From NCBI GenBank assembly GCA_027011425.1, contig JALUZX010000674.1, forward strand, positions 1 to 6,568: a stretch of 6,568 nucleotides of DNA, given 5' to 3'. Shown one piece after another: positions 1-5,849 of this stretch; the first letter of the stretch is position 1; the number at the start of each line of letters is the position of its first letter. A program made the translations under genes and the position numbers. This DNA comes from Planctomycetota bacterium (GTDB lineage Bacteria; Planctomycetota; UBA1135; JALUZX01). The notes below the pieces were generated by a model that searched no databases, was not told where the DNA came from, and saw only the letters and a program-made list of their open reading frames with translations.

Positions 1-33
1 ACCAAGGGCGTCCCCGCCCTGGGCGGGAAATAG
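1..33 (+). CDS. Possible C-terminal tail of a gene entering from the left
   Basis: Frame 1 reads ten codons, TKGVPALGGK, and then TAG. A gene could run in from the left and end here, convergent with the peptidase gene on the other strand. Only ten codons are visible, and frames 2 and 3 are also open at this edge, so the frame choice is a guess based on a stop placed just before the neighbouring gene's end. No function can be read. Confidence 0.2.
   Translation, partial: TKGVPALGGK
13..27. other. GC-rich perfect hairpin at the left edge
   Basis: CCCGCC and GGCGGG form a perfect 6-bp stem around the 3-nt loop CTG. It lies between the end of the minus-strand peptidase gene and a possible plus-strand gene tail. 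No T-run follows on either strand, so it is at best part of a weak or factor-assisted terminator. A second weak stem, GGGG at 43..46 with CCCC at 53..56, lies closer to the peptidase stop codon. Confidence 0.3.
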
Positions 34-62
34 GGGAGTGGGGGGGCTGGTTCCCCAGGTCT

Positions 63-1214
63 TCAGACCAGGATGCGTCCTTCTTCCATGATCGTCTTCC
101 CCCGGCCATTGCGGAAAGTCCGGATCGTGGGTTTCCGGACGAGACAATCGAGGTGGATGAAGGCCGGGGCGTCCTCGTCGTAGTTGGAACCAATGGCCAG
201 GTGGCAGGTCCCCAGGACCTTCTCGTCCTCCAGCATGTTTCCCGTGATGCGGGCCTTGGGGTTGAGGCCGATGCCCAGTTCCCCCAGGTGGCGGGCGTTG
301 CGGGCGTGCCGGTCCACTTTGGCCCGAGTCCAACCCTTTTTTCCCTTCATCCGGCGGGCCGCTTCTTCTCCCAGGCGCAGGGACTTCTCCAGTCTACGGC
401 CGCCGGCGCCCCCGGAGACCCGCCGGACCAGTCCGCCTTCCACCTCCACCCGGACGGGACGGGAGGGGAGAAAGGCGCTTCCGCCGTCGGCGACCGAAAG
501 AGACCCGTCGAAGACCACCACGCCCCGGGCCTCGTAATTGGCCGGGGAGACGAAGACCTCTCCGGCGGGCAGGTTTCCCCCGCTTCCGGGCTTCCAGAAG
601 GCCCCGTCGTCGAGAAAGCTTTTCCGCCCGGCCAGTCCGATCTCCAAGTCCGTGCCCCCCACAGAGGTGATCTTCACCAGGTCCGCCCGGTCCAGTTCGC
701 GGGAAAGGCGCCTGGCCAGGGCGCGCATCTTCTCGTAGTCCACGGGAACGGTGCGGGCGAACATCTCGGCCGTAATGGAAGGCGTCCAGAAGGAGCGGGT
801 CTTCTTCGCCCCAAGGAGGGCATTGAAGATGTGGGGCCAGGAACCCTTGGTTGCTGGGAAGCGGTAGGGCTTCTCCAGGCCGAACCGGTCCTTGCCGAGC
901 TTGTCGGCGCTGATGGAGAGGATCACCTCCGGCTCCGACCGGAGGGCGTGGATCACGCCGTCGTGGGCGTTTTCCAGGGAGGTTCTCCTGGGTTGGACCA
1001 GGAGAAGGGGAACAGCCCCGGTGCGGAGGCTCGCATCGTAGAGGACCCGGGACACGGAAAGCACGTCGGGCTCCGGGTTGGTCACGATCACCACCCTTTC
1101 CCCTTTCTTCACCCGGAGAACCTCCTCCACCGCCACGCAGGCCGCCCGGCGCAGTGCCCTGGGGGAGACCGGGGATTCGAGAAACGGGGGGAATTCACTG
1201 GTTCTTTTGGCCAT
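63..1214 (-). CDS. M29-family metallo-aminopeptidase homologue (thermophilic aminopeptidase type)
   Basis: A 383-residue soluble protein with no signal peptide, close to the usual M29 length of about 370 to 410. M29 enzymes (AmpS, AmpT, PepS) are cytoplasmic two-metal exopeptidases that release N-terminal residues from peptides. The ligand set known for that family can be placed here: E219 in 'PAGEVFVSP', E312 in 'HLGEL', H338 in 'TCHLAIG', Y345 in 'SNYDED', and H354 and D356 in 'FIHLD'. The H-to-Y spacing of seven matches the family. The second Glu lies 26 residues before the His, against 29 as I recall it for AmpS/AmpT. The N-terminal part ('GERVVIVTNPEPD', about 38-50) fits the family's first domain. 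The ATG is preceded by GGAGAAAG (minus-strand sense) ending 9 nt upstream. The family also includes NicX-type ring-cleaving dioxygenases, so substrate and reaction are not certain. The gene is divergent from the DUF4405-like gene. Confidence 0.82.
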   Translation of the reverse strand: MAKRTSEFPPFLESPVSPRALRRAACVAVEEVLRVKKGERVVIVTNPEPDVLSVSRVLYDASLRTGAVPLLLVQPRRTSLENAHDGVIHALRSEPEVILSISADKLGKDRFGLEKPYRFPATKGSWPHIFNALLGAKKTRSFWTPSITAEMFARTVPVDYEKMRALARRLSRELDRADLVKITSVGGTDLEIGLAGRKSFLDDGAFWKPGSGGNLPAGEVFVSPANYEARGVVVFDGSLSVADGGSAFLPSRPVRVEVEGGLVRRVSGGAGGRRLEKSLRLGEEAARRMKGKKGWTRAKVDRHARNARHLGELGIGLNPKARITGNMLEDEKVLGTCHLAIGSNYDEDAPAFIHLDCLVRKPTIRTFRNGRGKTIMEEGRILV

Positions 1215-1319
1215 GGTCGTTCACTTTCTCCGGAAAGTCCCCTCGGGGCGCTTTTTTGCAATCCTCGGGCCGCCCCCGGAGAATACCAGCTCAATCGCCG
1301 AAACGCCCCAAGAGAAACC
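1215..1319. promoter_or_regulatory. Divergent intergenic region with a weak promoter candidate and a hairpin
   Basis: This 105-bp gap must hold the start signals of both divergent genes. On the plus strand TTGCAA (1256..1261) and GAGAAT (1279..1284) are separated by 17 bp. Each matches the sigma-70 consensus at four of six positions, so this is only a candidate promoter for the membrane protein gene. Just upstream, 1234..1254 can fold as AAAGT/CCCC paired with GGGG/GCTTT with one bulged C, ending in a run of six Ts (1252..1257). That resembles a weak plus-strand terminator. I see no clear minus-strand promoter. Confidence 0.3.
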
Positions 1320-2009
1320 ATGGCCGAAAGAACGCTGAAGAACCGGTGGAGAGGGAAGGTTTTCGCGAACTTCCTCCTCTTCTTCTCCTTTCCCGCCTTG
1401 GCCGGCACAGGCCTGGCCTGCTACATCAAGCCCAGTGGGTCCATCGCCCGCTGGACGGGCTGGACCTTCCTGGGGCTCACCAGGGAGGAATGGTACGGCA
1501 CCCACATGGCTTTCTCCGTCCTTTTCCTGGCGGCGGCGGGCCTCCACCTTTGGTTCAACCGGAAAGCCCTGGCCGGGTATTTCCGGAAGGCCTTCCGCTT
1601 CGAGGGGACAGGTCTCCGGGAGGGAGCCCTCGCACTTTTCCTGGTTCTCGCCTTTGGGGCCGGTGTCCTGGGCGGGATCCCTCCGGTGGCCTTCATTCCC
1701 CGGGGTTATTCCTATTTCGAGCACCAGGCCTGGCTTGGAAGGGGGGCCTCCAGACCTCCCTGGGACGGGGCGGAGGAGGCGGGGATCAGGGAACTCTCCC
1801 CGGTCTTCGGTTTTACCTATCCGGAATTCCGGAAGAAACTCGAGGCCGCCGGGTTCTCCCCCCTGTCTCCCCGGGAGAGCCTCCGGAGCCTGGCGCGGCG
1901 TTACGGAATTTCCCCCGCCCGGGTGATCTCCAGGGCCCTTGGGGAGAAGGAAGGACTTCCTCCTTCCCGGCTTCTCTGGCTTCTCGAGAAAAGGGAATCC
2001 GGGGAATAG
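1320..2009 (+). CDS. DUF4405-like integral membrane protein with soluble helical C-terminus
   Basis: The start is the ATG at 1320. It is the only Met between the divergent gap and the first membrane helix, and it follows the purine stretch AAGAGAAA. The product is 229 residues. Three hydrophobic segments lie at about 14-34, 58-79 and 102-124. Before and within the second is the pattern 'GLTREEWYGTHMAF...LHLWFN', with H62 and H76 fourteen residues apart. This matches DUF4405 (a cytochrome b561-like membrane fold): a loop with a Trp, then a helix with two His residues ending in 'HLxxN'. Those His residues could bind haem, but that is inference. From about 125 on the protein is soluble. Residues 160-207 ('GFTYPEFRKKLEAAGFSP', then 'SLRSLARRYGISP') look like paired short helices, as in longer DUF4405 proteins of anaerobic bacteria. 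It converges on the secreted-protein gene with 26 bp between stops and no obvious terminator there. Confidence 0.72.
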   Translation: MAERTLKNRWRGKVFANFLLFFSFPALAGTGLACYIKPSGSIARWTGWTFLGLTREEWYGTHMAFSVLFLAAAGLHLWFNRKALAGYFRKAFRFEGTGLREGALALFLVLAFGAGVLGGIPPVAFIPRGYSYFEHQAWLGRGASRPPWDGAEEAGIRELSPVFGFTYPEFRKKLEAAGFSPLSPRESLRSLARRYGISPARVISRALGEKEGLPPSRLLWLLEKRESGE

Positions 2010-2035
2010 GGAAGGGCGGCAGGGAAGCCCCCGGT

Positions 2036-3100
2036 TCAGGTCCCCAGGATCAGCTTCGCATAGGACGAAGTGGCGGCGCCCAGGGCGTTGGCCTTGGCGT
2101 CCAGGTTCAACCATCCCGCCGAGAGCCTGGCCCCTGCAAGCACGGGGGCATTGGGGACCCCAAGGACCATGGAGGCCGTTCCCTGGGATCCCACGGTCCT
2201 GGGTAGGAAGTTCAGCGCCTCGGTCCAGAGAAAACAGCCTGGCGCACCCAGGGGACCCAGGTCGAAGGGAAGGTTCAGAGGTCCCCACTTTACGTCGCTT
2301 CTGCCCAGAAGCAGGAAGGCCACCGTGGAGGGGGCCGCTCCAACCAGGTTCAAGGTAAAGGGCTTGCCCAGGGACGGCCATGTGTTGGACGGCACGGAGG
2401 CTTTCAGCTCAGTGCCGGCGGAACTCTTGCACCCTTTTCCCAGGATGACCACGTTTCCACCGAAGAGGAGGAGACCCATCTTGTTGCCGTAGGAGGAGGA
2501 TGCAAAGGGAGGCCGGGATTGGTTTTGGGTCCATTTGTAACGGTATGCCCTCGAGATGGCCCCGCCGGGAGAGGCGGAAGTTCCCGCCAAGGGAAAGTAG
2601 AAATTGGGCCCCGTGCTGTTTCCTCCCTTGTCCAGGACCTTCCAGACGATCACTTCGAAGCAGAGGTTGTCCTTGGAGGAGCGGGGAAGAAAGATGTAAG
2701 GCCTGGGAAGGCCGACGCTGGTCCACTTTCCCACTTTGAAGCGCACCCGTAGGGGCCCGCGGTAGACCGTCACCGGCTTGGGGTTGTTGGTTTTCCAGTT
2801 GGTCGTGGGCGCGGCTTGCTGGGTGATGCCCATTCGGATTTCGATGTCCCCGTAGACGATCTCCACGTCCTTGGTCCGGCCCGCCACGAAGATGTCCTGG
2901 ATCAAGGCGGGCATCCCCTTGAAGAGGGAGCCGGGGACGATGGTCTGGTAGCGGACGCCTTCGCTTCCCCAGGGGAAGGCGTTTCCCGCACCCAAGGTGG
3001 GGGAGTTGTCCTTGAACCAGGCGGTGGACCGGCTCTGGCCGGGGAGGACGGGGAGGAGGAGGAAAAGGCCGAGGAATGTTGGGGTATAGAGAGTACGCAT
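2036..3100 (-). CDS. Secreted hypothetical protein with planctomycete-type C-terminal domain
   Basis: The product is 354 residues. The start is the ATG whose complement lies at 3098..3100, because AAGGAG sits 8 nt upstream of it and translation then opens with a signal peptide, 'MRTLYTPTFLGLFLLLPVLP', cleaved near residues 20-25. A longer reading from 3145 would bury that signal behind 15 residues. The mature protein is rich in Gly, Pro, Asn, Thr and aromatics, with only three Cys (148, 224, 289), and has no further membrane helix. Residues 25-215 look beta-rich and are not recognised. Residues 221-354 follow a layout I associate with exported planctomycete proteins: 'GKGC', then 'GKPFTLNLVGAAP', 'LLLGRSD', 'LPFDLGPLGAPGC', 'GVPNAPVLAGARLSAGW' and the final 'KLILGT'. 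No catalytic motif is visible. A cell-surface or extracellular structural or binding role is inference only. Confidence 0.8.
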   Translation of the reverse strand: MRTLYTPTFLGLFLLLPVLPGQSRSTAWFKDNSPTLGAGNAFPWGSEGVRYQTIVPGSLFKGMPALIQDIFVAGRTKDVEIVYGDIEIRMGITQQAAPTTNWKTNNPKPVTVYRGPLRVRFKVGKWTSVGLPRPYIFLPRSSKDNLCFEVIVWKVLDKGGNSTGPNFYFPLAGTSASPGGAISRAYRYKWTQNQSRPPFASSSYGNKMGLLLFGGNVVILGKGCKSSAGTELKASVPSNTWPSLGKPFTLNLVGAAPSTVAFLLLGRSDVKWGPLNLPFDLGPLGAPGCFLWTEALNFLPRTVGSQGTASMVLGVPNAPVLAGARLSAGWLNLDAKANALGAATSSYAKLILGT

Positions 3101-3108
3101 GGATGTGA

Positions 3109-3114
3109 CTCCTT
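3109..3114 (-). promoter_or_regulatory. Strong ribosome binding site deciding the start of the secreted protein
   Basis: Minus-strand AAGGAG is separated by 8 nt from the ATG at 3100. It is the best Shine-Dalgarno match near either possible start, and it selects the start that puts the signal peptide at the N-terminus. Confidence 0.8.
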
Positions 3115-3148
3115 GGATAGGGGGGAAGAGCAAGGACAAAGACATCCG

Positions 3149-3154
3149 ACTATA
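3149..3154 (-). promoter_or_regulatory. Candidate -10 box for the secreted-protein gene
   Basis: Minus-strand TATAGT matches the TATAAT consensus at five of six positions and would give a leader of about 40 nt before the ATG. There is no recognisable -35 box at 16-18 bp; the sequence there is around TAGCCC. An activator-dependent or non-sigma-70 promoter is possible, or the match may be chance. Confidence 0.35.
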
Positions 3155-3182
3155 ACGAATTCACCGGCCCGGGGCTATCCCA

Positions 3183-3374
3183 GTGACGGTTACGACAAAA
3201 GTCCTGGACTCTCGAAAATCCGAAAAAAATCGTGACCTTCCCACAGTTTGAAATTTTGTGAAACCCCCGCCGGAACGAGGCCGGATCGGAGATCCGGGCT
3301 CTTGACGTCGGGGGGCCAGTTCCGAAGCAGTCACCCAGTTCAGGACCAGACAAGACTTTTGTCGCGTCTGTCAC
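3183..3374. repeat. Inverted-repeat-bounded 192-bp segment (MITE-like candidate)
   Basis: The two ends are 21-bp imperfect inverted repeats that match at 17 of 21 positions: 3183..3203 and 3354..3374. Each begins with GTGAC at its outer end and carries the perfect 11-bp inner core CGACAAAAGTC (3193..3203, complement at 3354..3364). Directly outside both ends is the four-base direct repeat CCCA (3179..3182 and 3375..3378), as expected of a target-site duplication. The interior holds no convincing gene. Its left half (about 3193..3265) is visibly more AT-rich than the rest of the window and includes a run of seven As (3223..3229 area). A further copy of the end motif, GTCACCCAG, lies inside at 3330..3338. 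The alternative is a chance or regulatory inverted repeat; only other genomic copies would settle it. Confidence 0.4.
3281..3297. other. Perfect 7-bp hairpin downstream of the helicase gene
   Basis: CCGGATC and GATCCGG pair perfectly around the 3-nt loop GGA. The hairpin lies about 75 bp past the helicase stop in the direction of transcription, inside the inverted-repeat segment. No T-run follows it directly on the minus strand; the seven-T run comes about 50 bp later. It could be a stable 3' end or a protein-binding site. As an intrinsic terminator it is weak. Confidence 0.35.
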
Positions 3375-5353
3375 CCCAGCTCGAGCTGGCGCTTGGCGTC
3401 CACCACGTCCCGGTTCACACAGACCAGGGCCTCGGCGAGCCGGTCGCGCAAGGGGTAGTCCCCGGAGAGGCATTTTCGGAGTTGGCGGAGCATCTGGACG
3501 GCCATGCGGATGGTCCGGACCAGGTCTCCCGGGGTCACGGATGTGTAGCGGGCCAGCTCGGGGAAGTCCACCCCGCGGCTCCAGGCCGCAAGCGCCGGTG
3601 CGATGTCGAAATCCGGGGCCTTGATGGGGACCTTGATGCCGTGGCCGGCCTCGATGGCACGGAAGCGGTCGATGGCCCTGGCCACCTTGGTTTCCAGGCC
3701 CTTGAGAACGCCCCCGGGGTGGCGGTAGGAGGTATCTCCCCGCCTGGCCTCGTAGACGATGGACCCGAAGACCGCGTTGAGCTGGTCCAGGTCCATCTGG
3801 TCCAGAAGGCCGTGGAAGAGGAGTTCCGTGATCTGGATCTCGTAACCGTTGACCTTGGAGGCCACCTTGCCCCGGTCCAGGAGGCCATCGTCGTCGATGT
3901 AGCCCGCTTCCCTGAGGACATGGATCTTGCCGACGATGGAAGCCACCATGCGCCTGTGGGCCTTCTCCCCGTATTTCCTGCCCCTCTTCTCGGCCTGGAA
4001 GTGGGCGAAGGAACGCTCATAGGCCTTCACCAGGTTGGGGCCCAGGCGGGAGTAAAGGTTGAGTATGGTGGAATAGGAGAGATTGAAATGGGACCGGATG
4101 GGTTCCACCTTGCCCCGGATGATCCGCTTCAAGGGGGCTTCGAAGAGGTCGTCCGTGTCCAGGATGGAGAAGACCATGCCCTCCTGGTCGATTCCCTGGC
4201 GCCCCGCCCTGCCCGCCATCTGGAGGTAATCCCTGGTCTTGAGGAAATCCACGGAGACGCCGTCGAACTTCCGGATCTGGTTGAAGGCCACCGTCCTGGC
4301 GGGCATGTTGACCCCCAGGGCGAAGGTTTCCGTGGTGAAGAGCATCTTGATGAGCCCGGAAGTGAAGAGCCTCTCCACGATCTCCTTGTGGATGGGAAGC
4401 ATCCCGGCGTGGTGGAAGGCCATCCCCTTGAGGGCCCTGTCCCGGAGGTAGCGGAGTTCCGGGTCCTGGCGCCAGTCGAGCTGGTAGAGGGCGCAGATCC
4501 GGTCGAAGAGTTCCTCCATCCTCTTTCTCTCCGATCCGCTCAGCAGCCTCCTGCGGGCGGCGTTCCTTTCGGCCTTGATCTCGCACTCCCTGCGGGAGAA
4601 GGAGAAGTAGAGGACCGGGAGGAGCTTTCTTTGCTGGATGTAGTCCAACAGCTCCATGCTGGCCTGGTGGATCCCCCCCTGGGAACGCCGGGGGGGCCGG
4701 CCCTTCTTCCGGTTCCCCAGGGCCTTCCTGCGGGCCGCCTGGAGCTTGGAGAGTTCGAAGACCCCGGCGGCCCGGTGGAAGAGCTTGTGGTGGAGGGGAA
4801 CGGGCCGCTTGTCGCTGTGGATGATCTCCAGGTCCGCGGACCGGATGGAACGAATCCACTCCCCGAATTCGCGGAGGTTGGCCACCGTGGCGGAGAGACA
4901 GATGAACCGGATGTTCTCGGGGGAGAACATGAGAGATTCCTCCCAGACCGTTCCCCTCTCCGGATCGTCCATGTAGTGGATCTCGTCGAAGATCACCCAG
5001 GCGACATCCTCCACCCTCTTGGGATCCTCGAAGAGGGTGTTCCTGAAGATCTCGGTGGTCATGATGAGCACCGGGGCGTTGGGCTGGAGGGTCACATCCC
5101 CGGTCATCAGGCCCACTTCCACCTCCGGGTCGTCCCGGAAGTCCCGGTATTTCTGGTTGCTCAAGGCCTTGATGGGGGCGGTGTAGATCACCTTCTTCCC
5201 CTCCCGGATTGCCTGGTGGATGGCGTACTCGGCCACCAGGGTCTTTCCTGCCCCCGTGGGAGCCGAGAGGAGGACCGATTTCCCTTCCTGGATGGCCCGG
5301 ACGGCCTTCTCCTGGAAGTCATTGAGGACAAAGCCTTTGAATTGCATGGCCAT
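3371..5353 (-). CDS. Ski2-like DExH-box RNA helicase (HelY/Mtr4-related), compact form
   Basis: The product is 660 residues and cytoplasmic. The superfamily 2 helicase motifs appear in order: 'APTGAGKT' Walker A (31-38), 'TAPIKALSNQKY' Ia (58-69), 'TGD' (84-86) and 'TTEIFRN' (99-105), 'DEIH' motif II (123-126), 'SAT' motif III (154-156), 'VLYFSFSRRECE' IV (247-258), 'TETFALGVNMPA' V (341-352) and 'QMAGRAGRQG' VI (378-387). From about 505 on, 'TELLFHGLLDQMDLDQLNAVFGSIVYE' up to 'TPGDLVRTIRM...LRQL' and a final 'NRDVV' match a DSHCT domain. Ski2-like enzymes unwind RNA with ATP and feed decay or processing machines. At 660 residues it lacks the long beta-barrel or arch insertions of Ski2, Mtr4 and many actinobacterial HelY proteins, yet all core motifs are intact. 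A basic linker lies at about 203-225. The start could be Met1 or Met3; no good Shine-Dalgarno sequence precedes either. The stop codon lies inside the inverted repeat to its left. Confidence 0.9.
   Translation of the reverse strand: MAMQFKGFVLNDFQEKAVRAIQEGKSVLLSAPTGAGKTLVAEYAIHQAIREGKKVIYTAPIKALSNQKYRDFRDDPEVEVGLMTGDVTLQPNAPVLIMTTEIFRNTLFEDPKRVEDVAWVIFDEIHYMDDPERGTVWEESLMFSPENIRFICLSATVANLREFGEWIRSIRSADLEIIHSDKRPVPLHHKLFHRAAGVFELSKLQAARRKALGNRKKGRPPRRSQGGIHQASMELLDYIQQRKLLPVLYFSFSRRECEIKAERNAARRRLLSGSERKRMEELFDRICALYQLDWRQDPELRYLRDRALKGMAFHHAGMLPIHKEIVERLFTSGLIKMLFTTETFALGVNMPARTVAFNQIRKFDGVSVDFLKTRDYLQMAGRAGRQGIDQEGMVFSILDTDDLFEAPLKRIIRGKVEPIRSHFNLSYSTILNLYSRLGPNLVKAYERSFAHFQAEKRGRKYGEKAHRRMVASIVGKIHVLREAGYIDDDGLLDRGKVASKVNGYEIQITELLFHGLLDQMDLDQLNAVFGSIVYEARRGDTSYRHPGGVLKGLETKVARAIDRFRAIEAGHGIKVPIKAPDFDIAPALAAWSRGVDFPELARYTSVTPGDLVRTIRMAVQMLRQLRKCLSGDYPLRDRLAEALVCVNRDVVDAKRQLELG
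3376..3389. repeat. Perfect 14-bp palindrome at the helicase 3' end
   Basis: CCAGCTCGAGCTGG is fully self-complementary. It encodes the last residues of the helicase (within QLELG) and directly abuts the right inverted repeat and its CCCA flank. It may be a hairpin end, a binding site, or the sequence that attracted an insertion; it may also be chance in GC-rich coding DNA. Confidence 0.4.
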
Positions 5354-5492
5354 TTGGGCCGCGAGACTAGTGGAGGAAGGCCTTCACGGCAAGGAAGACC
5401 CGGCTTGCAGGGGCCTTCTTCCAAGGGGTAGGATTCCGGCCGCGACGGGAAAGTCCCATCGAAACCAAAACCCCCACAAGCGAGGCATACCT
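5354..5492. promoter_or_regulatory. Divergent intergenic region between helicase and small-protein genes
   Basis: This 139-bp gap should carry both promoters. It holds the perfect 10-bp palindrome GAAGGCCTTC (5376..5385) and a second GGCCTTC at 5413..5419. Promoter matches are poor: plus-strand TTGCAG (5404..5409) with TAGGAT 18 bp later, and minus-strand TTGCCG with TAGTCT 17 bp later, the latter spanning the palindrome. The palindrome could be an operator, but no regulator gene is visible nearby. Confidence 0.25.
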
Positions 5493-5753
5493 ATGGACAA
5501 GGCAACGGACCCGGTCGGACTGGCCAGAATGGTTGAGAGGCGTCTCTCCCAGCTGAAGGTGACGGCCAAGCTCCTTTCCCACGAGATCGAACTCGCCTCG
5601 GGCGAAAAGACTCTTTCCCTGGATCGTGACCTGGCGGAGAGCATCCTGACCACCCTGGAACTCTTCATCGAAGACGCCGAGTCCGCCCGGAAGGGCGCGG
5701 CGGGACCGATCCGCAAGGAGCCTGAAAAGCCCCAGGTGACGCGCCTCAACTAA
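5493..5753 (+). CDS. Small helical hypothetical protein
   Basis: The product is 86 residues. The start is the ATG at 5493, with GAGG (5482..5485) 7 nt upstream. The open frame extends further left, but that part runs antisense through the helicase start and lacks a ribosome binding site. Residues 5-67 are predicted by eye to be almost wholly helical and amphipathic, with hydrophobic residues at coiled-coil-like spacing ('LARMVERRLSQLKVTAKLLS', then 'LAESILTTLELFIED'). The tail from about 68 is basic and Pro-rich. There is no membrane segment, no Cys and no known motif. It is followed 96 nt later by the FtsQ-like gene on the same strand and may share its transcript. The compact helix-rich form suggests a dimeric or adaptor protein, which is inference; I do not recognise the family. 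Confidence 0.65.
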   Translation: MDKATDPVGLARMVERRLSQLKVTAKLLSHEIELASGEKTLSLDRDLAESILTTLELFIEDAESARKGAAGPIRKEPEKPQVTRLN

Positions 5754-5849
5754 CCCGGTTTTTTTCTTCATGGAAGATCCGGGCCTGCCCGAAGGGGCGT
5801 TTCTTCCCGGGAAAGCCCTCGGGACGAAAGGCGGAACAGGGAGGCACCC
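5754..5849 (+). other. Gap with a T-run between the small protein and FtsQ-like genes
   Basis: Directly after the TAA stop is a run of seven Ts (5759..5765). No convincing hairpin precedes it, so it is not a standard terminator and read-through into the next gene is plausible. The rest of the 96 bp shows no promoter that I can support. Confidence 0.3.
5839..5844 (+). promoter_or_regulatory. Near-ideal ribosome binding site for the GTG start
   Basis: GGGAGG is separated by 5 nt from the GTG at 5850. This match is why the GTG is preferred over the nearby TTG at 5856 and over any later ATG. No ATG occurs in this frame before position 6330. Confidence 0.75.

Noticed and set aside
153..1319. Plus-strand open frame leading in-frame into the DUF4405-like gene
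   Set aside because: It runs antisense to the peptidase, is low in hydrophobic structure and rich in Gly, Pro and His, and has no ribosome binding site. The real start at 1320 is at the first residue of the recognisable membrane protein.
2010..2035. Possible bidirectional terminator between convergent stops
   Set aside because: Only a 4-bp GGGC/GCCC pairing is visible and no T-run on either strand.
1154..2381. Long overlapping open frames on both strands across the membrane-protein gene
   Set aside because: Pro-, Gly- and Arg-rich translations without domain signals; explained by strong third-position G/C bias in the real gene.
3101..3145. Upstream ATG at 3145 as start of the secreted protein
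   Set aside because: It would place 15 residues before the signal peptide, has no Shine-Dalgarno match, and includes the strong AAGGAG site inside the coding region; the ATG at 3100 fits better.
3248..5431. 727-residue plus-strand open frame opposite the helicase
   Set aside because: It is the mirror frame of a GC-rich gene; its composition (very high Gly, Asp, Val, Pro, Leu, with no folded-domain pattern) is that of antisense translation, while the minus strand has every helicase motif.
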